This document shows, in pieces, positions 28,157-37,732 of a stretch of 64,000 bases of DNA. The first letter of the stretch is position 1, and each line of letters starts with the position of its first letter. The notes beneath the pieces were generated by a model. The model was not told where the DNA came from. It saw nothing but the letters and a program-made list of their open reading frames with translations, and did not search any database. The translations under genes and the position numbers were made by a program. Location of the stretch: positions 248,001-312,000 of the forward strand of contig NZ_JADQTL010000009.1 of assembly GCF_017168145.1 (NCBI RefSeq). Reading direction: 5' to 3'. Origin of the DNA: Anaerovorax sp. IOR16. GTDB taxonomy: Bacteria > Bacillota > Clostridia > Peptostreptococcales > Anaerovoracaceae.

Positions 28157-28172
28157 TGGCATAAACATTGCT
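28157..28172 (+). promoter_or_regulatory. Sigma-54 promoter (-24/-12)
   Basis: TGGCATAAACATTGCT keeps GG and GC ten bases apart and matches sigma-54 consensus at TGGCA and TTGCT. It is 68 bases before the antiporter start and 194 bases after the activator gene. Confidence 0.8.
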
Positions 28173-28240
28173 TTAATAAAAGAGTGTCGTATTAACTTAG
28201 CTTAGAAATTTGACAAAAAAGACGAAAAGGAGGTTTGTCT

Positions 28241-29802
28241 ATGGATGCAACTCAAGTAGTAGACTATGGAATGTTAGCACTTATACCGCCAATTCTTGCG
28301 ATCGGGTTGGCTGTTTGGACAAAGAACATTATTGTTTCTTTGTTTGTTTCTATCATCGTTAGTACAACCATTTTAAATGGCTGGAATCCGGTGATTGGAT
28401 TTACTTCAATGATTAAAGATTATATGTTTGTATCGCTTGAAGAATCGATGAACACACAGGCACTTTTTATGATGGTAATCATAGGGGGTTTGTGGCATTG
28501 CTTACACAATCGGGAGGTGCCATGGCATTTACCGATATGGTTACAAAGAAAGTTAATACACGTGCAAAATGTGAATCCGGTATTTGGTTAGGTGGTTTGT
28601 TTGTTTGGTTTACAGACAATGGAAATTCATTAATCGTTGGACCGATTTTTGAAGCGTTAGCAGAACGTTTAAGGGTTTCCAGAGAAAAATTTGCCTATAT
28701 TTTAGACTGCACAACATCACCAATTTGTGCAATGGTCCCAATCATAGGCTGGGGCGTATACGCAATGAGTTTAATTGAAACAGAACTGGAAGTAGCGGGA
28801 ATTAGCGAATTTACCAGTTGGGATGTTTTTATGCAAGGTGTGCCACTTAATTTTTACGCAATTTTAACTTTATTTATGGCTGGAATTATGGCGATAACAC
28901 AGTGGGATTACGGTCCAATGCTGAAGGCTCAAAATCGTGCAATGAAAACTGGTGAAACGTTAAGAGCGGGTGGTACTCCAATGCGAAGTGAAACAAAGAA
29001 AATTGAGCTTCCGGAGGGTGTGACTCCTAAGATTTATACAATGATTGTACCATTACTTGTTTTACTTGGCGTTATGTTCTCTTATCTAACCATGAAAGGA
29101 TTGTGGTATACAAAGGTAGCAGGAACGGATATCCGAACCGCAATTGCTTCTGGATTCCTTTGTGCAACCCTAGTGTTAATCGGAATCTGTATAAAAGAAA
29201 AGATTTTTACTTTTAAAAAGTGTTTGGATATTATCACGGGAGGAATGAGCAACATGATGTTTATGTGCGTTGTGTTGGTTCTGGCATGGTCTTTATCCGG
29301 CGTAACCAAAACCATTGGAACGGCTGCGTATTTAACGGATATTTCTCAAGGACTCCTAAATCCGGCATTGCTGCCTTGCATTGTCTTTGCGATTGGAGCG
29401 GTGATGTCTCTTGCAACCGGTACTTCTTGGGGTACTATGGCTATTTTAATGCCGATTGGATTGCCTATGGCAATTACCTTTGGTGTTTCCTTGCCGTTAA
29501 TCTCTGCTGCAATCATCAGCGGAAGTTTATATGGAGACCACTGTTCTCCGATTTCGGATACTACGATTTTGGCTTCCATTGGATCTGCGTGTGACCATAT
29601 TGATCATTTTGAAACGCAGATACCTTACGCTACTACCGTTGCTGCAATTTGTGTTGTAATGTTCTTGGTAGCAGGATGGAATCCAACCCCTATGATGACT
29701 TTGGTAGCGATAGTCGTATTAATTGCAGTTATCTTTGTATTACATAAAATCTATGTGAAGAAATATGGCTACGAAAAAGACATTGTAAAAATGAAAGCTT
29801 GA
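28241..29802 (+). pseudogene. NhaC-family antiporter, frameshifted
   Basis: Na+/H+ antiporter (NhaC family) of about 520 residues when rejoined, 10-12 membrane helices. The first frame (ATG 28241 after AAGGAGG) runs to IIGG and then enters nonsense; the second continues FVALLTQSGGAMAFTDMV, the conserved NhaC helix, and runs to 29802. The join is a run of five G at 28484-28488; six would restore the frame. The zero-frame context does not fit a slippery heptamer, so a mutation or a homopolymer read error is likely. Relatives exchange protons or sodium with amino acids or organic acids; the neighbouring guanidino-hydrolase suggests exchange of an arginine-type substrate (inference). Confidence 0.8.
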
Positions 29803-29842
29803 TTATTTGTGCAGATGAATAGAACTATCTTTGGAGGGAAAA

Positions 29843-30835
29843 ATGGAAAATAAAATTATTAACTTAGATGAATGCCTTGCAGAAAAAAGACCTTTACCGG
29901 ATATTCAGGCAATTGACGGGGAACGTTGGTTTCCTTTAGATTCGACAATTATAGAAGATATGCCAACATACTGGGGAGGCGAATGGGGCTGTTCTTCAGA
30001 AGTTAATAAGCTTAGAGCAGTATTAATGAGAAGACCGGGTAAGGAACTGGAGAATTTCGATTATAAAGAAGTTCGGTTCCGAGCACCTGTTGATGCGGAA
30101 AAATGCAGACAGCAGCATGACTTGCTTGCAGACTATTACAGAAGCCACGGTGTAAAGGTATATTATGTAGAAGAACAAAGAGAGGATCGCCCAAATGCGA
30201 TTTTTGAAAGAGATAATTTATTTATGACTCCCGAAGGAGCTATTATTACCCGATTGGCTATGCCGCTTCGCAGAGGGGAAGAAAGATATACTGCACAGAC
30301 AGTTGCAAAGTTAGGAGTGCCGATTGTAAAAACGATTGCGGGAGATGGTATTTTTGAAGGAGCCAATGCAGCTTGGGTTGATCGCCATACCGTCATTCTT
30401 TCTCTGTCCAGCCGTGCAAATGCATCCGGCTATCAGCAAATGGCAGATGAACTAAGACGACAAGGCGTAACAGATATCATTACAATGCAAATTCCTTATG
30501 GGCATGCGCATGTTGATGGACTCTTAAATTTTGCAAGCAATGATACCGTCGTTCTGCATGCATGTCAGGTACCTTATGTTGTAGTAGAAGCTTTAAAGAA
30601 AAAAGGATATCGCATTATTGAGACTCCATCACTAACCGAAACGAAATATTGCTATGCAACAAACTTTGTTGCCATAGAGCCAGGACATGTAGTGATGAGT
30701 GTCGGTGCGCCAAGAACAGTAGAATTAATGGAAAAAGCAGGAATCAAAGTAGATGTATTGGATCTTTCTGAATTGAATAAAGGCAGAGGATCTGTACACT
30801 GTATGACCGCATTCCTGAAACGTGATGAACAGTAA
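29843..30835 (+). CDS. Arginine-deiminase-family (amidinotransferase-fold) enzyme
   Basis: Guanidino-group-modifying enzyme, 330 residues, pentein fold. Conserved pieces: the N-terminal substrate loop VLMRRPGKELENF, the acidic FERDNLFM, the catalytic His in GHAHVDGLLNF, and the catalytic Cys near the C-terminus in RGSVHCMTAFLKR. The reaction is deimination of arginine or a methylated or related arginine; the sequence resembles dimethylarginine/arginine deiminases but I cannot assign the substrate. It follows the NhaC-type antiporter by 40 bases, so one operon under sigma-54 control is likely. ATG 29843 follows GGAGGG. Confidence 0.82.
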   Translation: MENKIINLDECLAEKRPLPDIQAIDGERWFPLDSTIIEDMPTYWGGEWGCSSEVNKLRAVLMRRPGKELENFDYKEVRFRAPVDAEKCRQQHDLLADYYRSHGVKVYYVEEQREDRPNAIFERDNLFMTPEGAIITRLAMPLRRGEERYTAQTVAKLGVPIVKTIAGDGIFEGANAAWVDRHTVILSLSSRANASGYQQMADELRRQGVTDIITMQIPYGHAHVDGLLNFASNDTVVLHACQVPYVVVEALKKKGYRIIETPSLTETKYCYATNFVAIEPGHVVMSVGAPRTVELMEKAGIKVDVLDLSELNKGRGSVHCMTAFLKRDEQ

Positions 30836-30890
30836 ACATCGGAAAACTTTTCTTATATAGAAGAAAAGCATGAAATCCTTTAATCACTCT

Positions 30891-30932
30891 AAAAGGAAAG
30901 AAGCAGTTTTTATACTGCTTCTTTCCTTTTTA
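30891..30932. terminator. Terminator between deiminase-family and racemase genes
   Basis: AAAAGGAAAGAAGCAG (30891-30906) pairs with CTGCTTCTTTCCTTTT (30915-30930) around an 8-base loop. T runs exist on both sides, so it can serve both convergent genes. Confidence 0.9.
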
Positions 30933-30952
30933 TAAAAATTATTTATAATTGA

Positions 30953-31648
30953 TTATTTAATCAGTCCACCAGCTTGTACAATGCTTTCTTTTGCTAAAAC
31001 TAAGAGAGGATCGACAAAACGTTCATCAAACGTATAGTAGTCAGTTGCTGCGGATAACTCCGTACAACCTAAAATGAAGACAGAAGCACCAAGCGCTTCC
31101 ATTTCTTGTACTGCTTCAAACAAACCTTCTGTTCCAATGGTTAGGTTATTTTTTTTAATGCCTTCGTAAATAAAATCCATGACCTTTTTTTGATGGTTCA
31201 CAGGTTTTATGAGCTTCATTTCTGCTTTTTCAAAATAATGATCGTATATTTTAGATTGTAAGGTACCGTCTGTTGCCAAAAGACCTACGGTTTTTGATGT
31301 GCCAAATTTTGTTTTGATTGCATTCACTGTTAAATCGAGCATGTTTAAAATAGGAACGCTTGCAATCTTTAATAAGTCATGGTAAAAGTAATGCGCGGTG
31401 TTGCAAGGCATAATTAAAAAATCAGCACCTGCAGTTTCGAGTCGTTTTATCGAGTTAGACATTTCCGGAATGGGACTATCACATCCTGTTAAAATACATT
31501 TGGTACGATCAGGGATCGCTGTGTTGCTGTCAATAATAATGTGTAATTGTTCTTGATCGGATTTTGCTATTGTATTTATAGTAATTTTTTTATATAAATC
31601 AGCCGTTGCCAAAGGGCCCATACCGCCTAAAATACCGATTGTTTTCAT
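30953..31648 (-). CDS. Aspartate/glutamate racemase family protein
   Basis: Cofactor-independent amino-acid racemase, 231 residues. It begins MKTIGILGGMGPLATADLY. The two catalytic cysteines sit in IMPCNTAHYF (near residue 82) and ILGCTELSAA (near residue 194), the standard pair. It likely interconverts L- and D-aspartate or related amino acids (YgeA/RacX type). Single gene; the reverse strand shows AAAGGACGG upstream of the start. Confidence 0.9.
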   Translation of the reverse strand: MKTIGILGGMGPLATADLYKKITINTIAKSDQEQLHIIIDSNTAIPDRTKCILTGCDSPIPEMSNSIKRLETAGADFLIMPCNTAHYFYHDLLKIASVPILNMLDLTVNAIKTKFGTSKTVGLLATDGTLQSKIYDHYFEKAEMKLIKPVNHQKKVMDFIYEGIKKNNLTIGTEGLFEAVQEMEALGASVFILGCTELSAATDYYTFDERFVDPLLVLAKESIVQAGGLIK

Positions 31649-31765
31649 TTTTTTGTCCGTCCTTTGCTTTATATTTTGGAAAAAATTATTATTGTGTTCC
31701 TACTAAATGATTGTATAGTAAAAAAATTGTATACGCAAGAGAAACAATGAGTAACTTTTCCTTGA

Positions 31766-31795
31766 TTGAACCATCGGTATGATGTACAATAATAT
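31766..31795 (+). promoter_or_regulatory. Possible promoter for the carboxypeptidase gene
   Basis: TTGAAC (31766-31771) and TAATAT (31790-31795) with an 18-base spacer, 66 bases before the start at 31862. Moderate match. Confidence 0.4.
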
Positions 31796-31861
31796 ACTAA
31801 AGATTAATAAAATGTAACGCAAAATGTTGCTTTTTAGGGAAAAGGGGTTTCAGAGGATAAC

Positions 31862-32620
31862 ATGAAGAGAAGAAGGAAGAATAAAAGAAACAGGGGCTTA
31901 TTATTGGTTGCTTTTTTTGTTGTTTTGGCAACGATTTTTTTTACTAAAATAGTAGGGAATTCATTATTGGGGGATAAGGATAAACCGGAAGCTCTTATCT
32001 CATCAGAACAACCCAGTCAAGAGAAGACAAATGGAGAAAAAAGTGAAGAAGTGATTCAAAATCAAGAAATGCTGATTTTGGTAAATAAACAGCATGCGGT
32101 AGACGCATCCTACATACCGGAGGATTTGGCACCGATTAAATATTTTGCATCCGATCGGTCTGCTCAAAGCCGTTTTATGAGGCAAGAGGCTAGTGAACAT
32201 TTTCATCAGCTTGTGGAAGGCGCAAAGGAAAGTGGATATGAACTGGTTATGACTACGGCATATCGTTCTTATGAGTTTCAAAATACACTCTATACGAATT
32301 ATGTAAATAAATATGGACAAGCCGAGGCAGACACCTTTAGTGCGAAGCCTGGGCAAAGTGAACACCAAACCGGATTAGCGGTGGATATTTCTACTCCGAC
32401 CGTTCAGTATCGATTGACCAGTGAGCTGGGAGAAACCGCAGAAGGTCAATGGATGGCAGAGCATGCACATGAATATGGTTTTATTTTACGATATCCTAAG
32501 GGGAAAGAAGATATCACAGGGTATCAATATGAACCGTGGCATTTACGTTATGTCGGACAGCCTGCTGCAGATGAAATATACGAGCAAGGCATTACACTGG
32601 AAGAATATTTGGAAGAATAA
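31862..32620 (+). CDS. VanY/DdcY-family D-Ala-D-Ala carboxypeptidase
   Basis: Zinc-dependent peptidase acting on peptidoglycan stem peptides, 252 residues. An N-terminal Arg/Lys-rich segment and one membrane helix (RGLLLVAFFVVLATIFF) anchor it outside the membrane. The catalytic domain shows TTAYRSYEFQ, SEHQTGLAVDIS (His-x6-Asp metal ligands) and EPWHLRYVG (general base and third ligand). No van resistance genes are near, so housekeeping wall trimming is likely. AGAGGATAAC precedes the ATG. Confidence 0.9.
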   Translation: MKRRRKNKRNRGLLLVAFFVVLATIFFTKIVGNSLLGDKDKPEALISSEQPSQEKTNGEKSEEVIQNQEMLILVNKQHAVDASYIPEDLAPIKYFASDRSAQSRFMRQEASEHFHQLVEGAKESGYELVMTTAYRSYEFQNTLYTNYVNKYGQAEADTFSAKPGQSEHQTGLAVDISTPTVQYRLTSELGETAEGQWMAEHAHEYGFILRYPKGKEDITGYQYEPWHLRYVGQPAADEIYEQGITLEEYLEE

Positions 32621-32701
32621 GGGCAAAACCCTATTTTATATAAAATGTAATACTAATAACTAATATCTAATTAATGATTAAAATAAGAATGGAGGATTCA
32701 A

Positions 32702-34210
32702 ATGGCAACCTATTTTAATGAACCATCTCGTACCTTTAATGAATACTTGTTGGTTCCGGGGTACTCTTCAACAGAGTGCAGACCGGAGAATGTGAGCCTT
32801 AAAACACCAGTTACTAAATTTAAGAAGGGTGAGACCCCAAAGATAACAATGAACATTCCGTTGGTATCTGCTATTATGCAGTCTGTATCGGATGACAAGA
32901 TGGCAGTTGCTTTAGCGAAGGAAGGCGGAATTTCTTTTATTTATGCTTCCCAGTCCATTGAGAGCGAAGTCGCTATGATTAAGAGAGTAAAGAGCTATAA
33001 AGCAGGGTTTGTAACAAGTGACTCAAATATTCGTCCGGATCAAACACTTGCTGATATATTGGCTTTGAAAGAAAAAAGCGGACATTCCACAATTGCAGTT
33101 ACCGATGACGGTACTTCGGCAGGAAAGGTTGTTGGTTTAGTTACAAGTCGTGATTATAGAATCAGTCGTATGTCTTTGGATGAAAAGGTGTGTAATTTTA
33201 TGACACCGCTCGAAAATCTGATTTATGCAGAGGAAGGTGTGACTTTATCCGAAGCCAATGATATGCTTTGGGAACATAAGCTGAATGCACTGCCTATTAT
33301 TGATAAGAACGGAAGACTGACCCATTTTGTATTCCGAAAGGATTATGATTCACATAAAGCAAACCCGAATGAACTTTTGGATGCCGATAAGAGCTATGTA
33401 GTTGGTGCTGGAATTAACACGCGTGACTATGAAGAACGTGTACCGGCTTTAGTAGAAGCGGGAGCAGACATTCTTTGTATTGACTCTTCAGAAGGCTTCT
33501 CAGAGTGGCAGGGAATTACAATAAAATACATTCGTGAAAAATATGGAGATACGGTTAAAGTTGGTGCCGGAAATGTAGTGGATCGAGAAGGCTTCTTGTA
33601 TTTGGCAAAGGCCGGAGCGGATTTTATCAAGATTGGTATCGGTGGAGGCTCAATTTGTATCACACGTGAACAAAAGGGTATTGGTAGAGGACAAGCAACC
33701 GCTGTGATTGAGGTTGCAAAAGCTCGAGATGAATATTATGAACAGACTGGTATTTACATTCCGATTTGTTCAGATGGTGGTATCGTATATGATTACCACA
33801 TGACGTTGGCTTTGGCAATGGGTGCTGACTTCATTATGCTTGGAAGATATTTTTCTCGTTTTGATGAAAGCCCTACAAACAAGCTTAACATCAACGGAAA
33901 CTATGTAAAAGAGTATTGGGGAGAAGGTTCCAACCGTGCAAGAAACTGGCAGCGTTATGATTTGGGCGGAGACGGAAAGCTATCCTTTGAAGAAGGTGTT
34001 GATTCTTATGTTCCTTATGCCGGAAGATTAAAGGATAATGTAACACTATCTTTGAATAAGGTTCGTTCCACGATGTGCAACTGTGGTGCGTTATCGATAC
34101 TGGAATTACAGAAAAATTCAAAAATAACATTAGTATCCGCAACCAGCATTGTAGAGGGTGGCGCGCATGACGTTATTTTAAAGGATAGTTCATCGAACCC
34201 TGTAAGATAG
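32702..34210 (+). CDS. guaB: Inosine-5'-monophosphate dehydrogenase
   Basis: IMP to XMP, the committed step to GMP; 502 residues. TIM barrel interrupted by two CBS domains (about residues 105-220). The catalytic loop is [12 protein letters not shown] with Cys319; most bacteria have GPGSICTTR, so this is a divergent subtype. NAD-site and flap elements follow ([17 protein letters not shown], then [12 protein letters not shown]). It is followed by guaA, completing the XMP/GMP branch. GGAGG precedes the ATG. Confidence 0.92.
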   Translation: MATYFNEPSRTFNEYLLVPGYSSTECRPENVSLKTPVTKFKKGETPKITMNIPLVSAIMQSVSDDKMAVALAKEGGISFIYASQSIESEVAMIKRVKSYKAGFVTSDSNIRPDQTLADILALKEKSGHSTIAVTDDGTSAGKVVGLVTSRDYRISRMSLDEKVCNFMTPLENLIYAEEGVTLSEANDMLWEHKLNALPIIDKNGRLTHFVFRKDYDSHKANPNELLDADKSYVVGAGINTRDYEERVPALVEAGADILCIDSSEGFSEWQGITIKYIREKYGDTVKVGAGNVVDREGFLYLAKAGADFIKIGIGGGSICITREQKGIGRGQATAVIEVAKARDEYYEQTGIYIPICSDGGIVYDYHMTLALAMGADFIMLGRYFSRFDESPTNKLNINGNYVKEYWGEGSNRARNWQRYDLGGDGKLSFEEGVDSYVPYAGRLKDNVTLSLNKVRSTMCNCGALSILELQKNSKITLVSATSIVEGGAHDVILKDSSSNPVR

Positions 34211-34315
34211 TTTGAATTATAGATTGTAATAACAAACCTTAAAATATGCTATGAAGTGATTCGTAGCGAGGAACGACATAAATGTAAAGTGATGATAAGT
34301 AAGAAAGGAATTTCT

Positions 34316-35884
34316 ATGGAGTACCAAGGAATCTTAGTCGTTGATTTTGGTGGCCAGTATAATCAGCTGATAGCCAGAAGAGTCAGAGAAGCGAATGTGT
34401 ATTGTGAAATTGTTCATTACACAAAGTTGATGGAACGCATTGCAGAAGAAACACCAAAGGGACTGATTTTTACCGGAGGTCCAAACAGTGTTTATTTGGA
34501 TAATGCCCCTACTTTACCAAAGGAATTGTTTGAGAAAAACATTCCAATCTTAGGCATTTGCTACGGTGCACAATTTATGGCGCACGTTTTGGACGGTAAG
34601 GTTGTAAGCCCTGATAATAAAGAATATGGTCGTGTAAAAATCTACAGTGGCAGCAGAAATAACCCGACAGAGAAGCATGAGAGTCTTCTGTTTGAAGGAA
34701 TTGAAGCACAAACGCTTTGCTGGATGAGTCACACGGATTACATTGATCAAGTACCGGAAGGATTTGTGGTTTCTTCTTATACGGATCACTGTCCGACTGC
34801 ATCAATGGAAAATGCAGCTAAGAAGCTGTATGCAGTACAGTTCCATCCGGAAGTACATCATACACCGTTTGGACAGCAGCTTCTCAAAAATTTCTTATAT
34901 AACGTTTGTAAGTGTGAAAAAAATTGGGCAATGTCCAGCTTTGCAAAGCAAAAGATTGAAGAAATCAAAGAGTTTGTGGGAAATAAAAAGGTGCTTTGTG
35001 CGCTTTCCGGCGGTGTAGACTCTTCCGTTGCCGCTGTATTGGTGCATCAGGCAATCGGCGATAATCTGACTTGTATTTTCGTAGATCACGGTCTTCTTCG
35101 TAAAGACGAAGGCGATCAGGTTATGGAAGTTTACGGCAAGCAGTTTAATATGAAAATCAAACGCGTAAATGCACAGGAACGTTTTCTTTCAAAATTAAAG
35201 GGTGTAAGCGATCCGGAACAGAAGAGAAAAATCATTGGCGCAGAATTTATCAATGTATTTGATGAAGAATCCACAAAGCTTTATGAAGAAGAAGGCGGCA
35301 TTGATTTCTTGCTTCAGGGTACCATCTATCCGGATGTAGTGGAAAGCGGTGCCGGAGAAGCGGCGGTTATCAAGAGTCATCACAACGTAGGCGGACTTCC
35401 AGAAAACATGAAGCTGGATCTTTTAGAACCGCTTCGTCTGCTCTTTAAGGATGAAGTGCGTGCCGTTGGTGAAGAACTTGGCATTGCGCATGAATTGGTA
35501 TGGAGACAGCCATTCCCTGGCCCTGGTCTTGCTATCCGATGCTTAGGAGAAATTACAGATGAGAAGCTTCTAATCATTCGTGAATCCGATGCTATTTTAA
35601 GAGATGAAGTTGCAAAAGCAGGATTGACTGAATCCATTTGGCAGTACTTCACCGTTTTGCCAGGTATCCGCAGTGTCGGTGTTATGGGTGATTTTAGAAC
35701 CTATGACTACACCGTTGGCATTCGTGCAGTAACTTCAGTAGACGGTATGACCTCTGACTGGGCTCGTATTCCGTACGATGTACTTGAAGTAATCAGTAAT
35801 CGTATTGTAAACGAGGTAAAGGGTGTAAACCGAATCGTGTATGATATTACGAGCAAACCACCATCAACGATTGAGTGGGAATAG
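34316..35884 (+). CDS. guaA: GMP synthase (glutamine-hydrolysing)
   Basis: XMP to GMP, 522 residues. Class I glutamine amidotransferase domain (catalytic Cys in [13 protein letters not shown], His in [10 protein letters not shown]), ATP-pyrophosphatase domain with [13 protein letters not shown], and the C-terminal dimerisation domain ending [14 protein letters not shown] chose ATG 34316 because GAAAGGA lies upstream; an earlier in-frame ATG (34256) lacks such a site. The 3' end of guaA is a known integration site for mobile elements, and a phage integrase gene lies just downstream. Confidence 0.96.
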   Translation: MEYQGILVVDFGGQYNQLIARRVREANVYCEIVHYTKLMERIAEETPKGLIFTGGPNSVYLDNAPTLPKELFEKNIPILGICYGAQFMAHVLDGKVVSPDNKEYGRVKIYSGSRNNPTEKHESLLFEGIEAQTLCWMSHTDYIDQVPEGFVVSSYTDHCPTASMENAAKKLYAVQFHPEVHHTPFGQQLLKNFLYNVCKCEKNWAMSSFAKQKIEEIKEFVGNKKVLCALSGGVDSSVAAVLVHQAIGDNLTCIFVDHGLLRKDEGDQVMEVYGKQFNMKIKRVNAQERFLSKLKGVSDPEQKRKIIGAEFINVFDEESTKLYEEEGGIDFLLQGTIYPDVVESGAGEAAVIKSHHNVGGLPENMKLDLLEPLRLLFKDEVRAVGEELGIAHELVWRQPFPGPGLAIRCLGEITDEKLLIIRESDAILRDEVAKAGLTESIWQYFTVLPGIRSVGVMGDFRTYDYTVGIRAVTSVDGMTSDWARIPYDVLEVISNRIVNEVKGVNRIVYDITSKPPSTIEWE

Positions 35885-35901
35885 TTGATTTTATATAAAC
35901 T

Positions 35902-35946
35902 AACCCCCGAAGTCCTGATAAACAAAGGACTTCGGGGGTTTTGTTT
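35902..35946 (+). terminator. guaA terminator
   Basis: AACCCCCGAAGTCC (35902-35915) pairs perfectly with GGACTTCGGGGGTT (35927-35940), followed by TTGTTTTTT. It is the last chromosomal feature before the prophage. Confidence 0.95.
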
Positions 35947-35969
35947 TTTATTATGGCTCTACTTTGGCA

Positions 35970-37019
35970 CTAAAACTTCATTTTTTGTAATTCATCAGCC
36001 AACGCTACACCTTTATTGGGATACAGATGTGCATAAGTGTTCCAGGTAGTATCAACAGTTTCGTGTCCGAGACGTTCTGAGATTAGCAATATGGGTTGCC
36101 CCATCTCAATGAGTAACGATGCATGAGAATGTCTGAGGTCGTGAACTCTTATCCTCTTTACTCCGGCCAAGTTTGCATAATAATCTAAGTTTTTATTTAA
36201 GGTTGATTTCGCAAAATAAAAAATCTGCTCATCTTCTTTTATGCCATAGAGCTTCCCAATATAATCTTGAATCTCATCATATAGAAAATCAGGAATTGGA
36301 ACTTTGCGAAAGCTCTTTGTTGTTTTGGGGTCGTAGAAGTTATCAATACCATCTTTCCTCGAGGTGGTTTTATTTATGTCTATCATTTTTTCAAGTAAAA
36401 TATCTCTTGGAAACAATGCTAAGGTTTCTCCTACCCGCAATCCTGCCCAAAACATAATTTCAAAAGCTAATTTCACAGCCGGCTTATCAACTGCAGAAAT
36501 AAACCGCTTAAACTCATCTAAGGTCCATATATCCATTTCATCTGCTTTCTTTCTCCCCATACTACCTGCAAGGCGAACGGGGTTCTCGGGAAGCTTATAG
36601 TATCTTACAGCATAGTTAAAAATGGCACTTAACTGATTGTTTATGGTTTTAAGATATGTTTGTGCGAACCCTTGTGAAATCAAATCCGCTTGCCATTTCC
36701 TGATATGAGAGGGCTGTATCTTGTTTATTGCTAAACTTTGAAAGGCTGGCAGTATTTTCGTGTCAAAGATATTTCTTTTATTGTCGATAGTTGTTTCTCT
36801 CAATCGAGTTTTCATATCTTCAAAATAGAGATCGACCAAAGAAGCAAAGGACATATCACAACTTGATTGTTCTTTATTAAGAAATTCTCTCTCATAATCT
36901 TGTGCGTCCTTTTTTCGGGGGAATCCTCTTTTTTTGGTTTTATGCCTTACCCCCTGCCAATCGGTATAATAAAAGGAACAATACCACGTTCCTCTCTTCT
37001 CATCTTTATATACAGGCAT
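35970..37019 (-). CDS. int: Phage tyrosine-type integrase
   Basis: Site-specific recombinase, 349 residues. N-terminal arm-binding domain (KDEKRGTWYCSFYYTDWQG), SAM-like core-binding domain, and catalytic domain with the Arg in FWAGLRVGETLAL, HxxR in RVHDLRHSHASLL, and nucleophile Tyr in DTTWNTYAHL. It reads toward guaA, whose end is 86 bases away, as is normal for integrases next to attL. AAAGGAGG lies before the reverse-strand ATG at 37019. No excisionase next to it; the small HTH protein at 39519 could do this. Confidence 0.96.
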   Translation of the reverse strand: MPVYKDEKRGTWYCSFYYTDWQGVRHKTKKRGFPRKKDAQDYEREFLNKEQSSCDMSFASLVDLYFEDMKTRLRETTIDNKRNIFDTKILPAFQSLAINKIQPSHIRKWQADLISQGFAQTYLKTINNQLSAIFNYAVRYYKLPENPVRLAGSMGRKKADEMDIWTLDEFKRFISAVDKPAVKLAFEIMFWAGLRVGETLALFPRDILLEKMIDINKTTSRKDGIDNFYDPKTTKSFRKVPIPDFLYDEIQDYIGKLYGIKEDEQIFYFAKSTLNKNLDYYANLAGVKRIRVHDLRHSHASLLIEMGQPILLISERLGHETVDTTWNTYAHLYPNKGVALADELQKMKF

Positions 37020-37079
37020 AATTCTACCTCCTTTCGTTCTTAGCTGAAATCATTTGTATTCAATTACCTGCAAAAGCTA

Positions 37080-37152
37080 CACTAATCCAATCCAATCCGA
37101 ATCCGAATCTAAATCCGAAGTATTGCCCGAAGCAGAACCTGCTTCAAGCAGT
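37080..37152 (+). repeat. 73-bp direct repeat, copy 1
   Basis: Identical over all 73 bases to 47916-47988 and in the same orientation, 10,836 bases apart. It lies between the integrase start and the stop of the gene at 37154, in noncoding DNA. The repeat begins CACTAATCCAATCCAATCCG and ends CTGCTTCAAGCAGT. The first half is a short AATCC/GAATCC tandem pattern. Origin unknown (see findings). Confidence 0.97.
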
Positions 37153-37153
37153 A

Positions 37154-37732
37154 CTACACTATTTCTTTTAGTTTATTAATAATTTTACGATATCTACGGT
37201 CTAACTCCTTAGATGATAAAGAGTATTGTTGGTGACATTTTAAGTGTTCTACATTTTTCCAGGTATTTTTCTTTTCGATTTTTCGCTTTATTATTTGATA
37301 CCGCTCATCGGCCGCATATAGGAAATGGAGCTTAACCGCAGCATTTTTCTGTTCTATGATATATACATCAGGCACAAAAAAACTAGGGGGCTCGTAGTAT
37401 TCAAAAAACAAGTCTTTTCTCTTTAGTAATTCATCAAAGTGCAATATATATTCGCTCCACAAATTTTGCCTGTCATATAGGAATAACAAAAAACGACTTA
37501 ATTTAATGGACCATAGCTTCTTTTCTTCATCGGAACAATTACTGTTGCTATATTCTATAACACAAATACAATAATTTATAAAATCCATTCCTCCTGTGAA
37601 ATCACGCATATATGCGTAGTATTCCTGCACCCAATTCCACAACGGATAAGATAGCAGAGTTTTCACACAAAGGAATGGATTTGGTGATGTTTGTATTGCG
37701 TTGTGTAATTCGTAGATCGGCTCGCTTTTCAT
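37154..37732 (-). CDS. Phage hypothetical protein, lysogeny module
   Basis: 192 residues, not recognised. Aromatic and charged, no signal peptide or clear membrane segment; the C-terminal 50 residues are basic (EKKNTWKNVEHLKCHQQ, then RRYRKIINKLKEIV). Its start overlaps the stop of the lipoprotein gene upstream (37732), so the two are a translationally coupled pair on the repressor strand. Genes in this position are often lysogenic conversion or superinfection-exclusion factors (inference). Confidence 0.65.
   Translation of the reverse strand: MKSEPIYELHNAIQTSPNPFLCVKTLLSYPLWNWVQEYYAYMRDFTGGMDFINYCICVIEYSNSNCSDEEKKLWSIKLSRFLLFLYDRQNLWSEYILHFDELLKRKDLFFEYYEPPSFFVPDVYIIEQKNAAVKLHFLYAADERYQIIKRKIEKKNTWKNVEHLKCHQQYSLSSKELDRRYRKIINKLKEIV

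Noticed and set aside
37084-37120. CRISPR-like repeat (AATCC/GAATCC units)
   Set aside because: Units are only 5-6 bases and contiguous, with no spacers.
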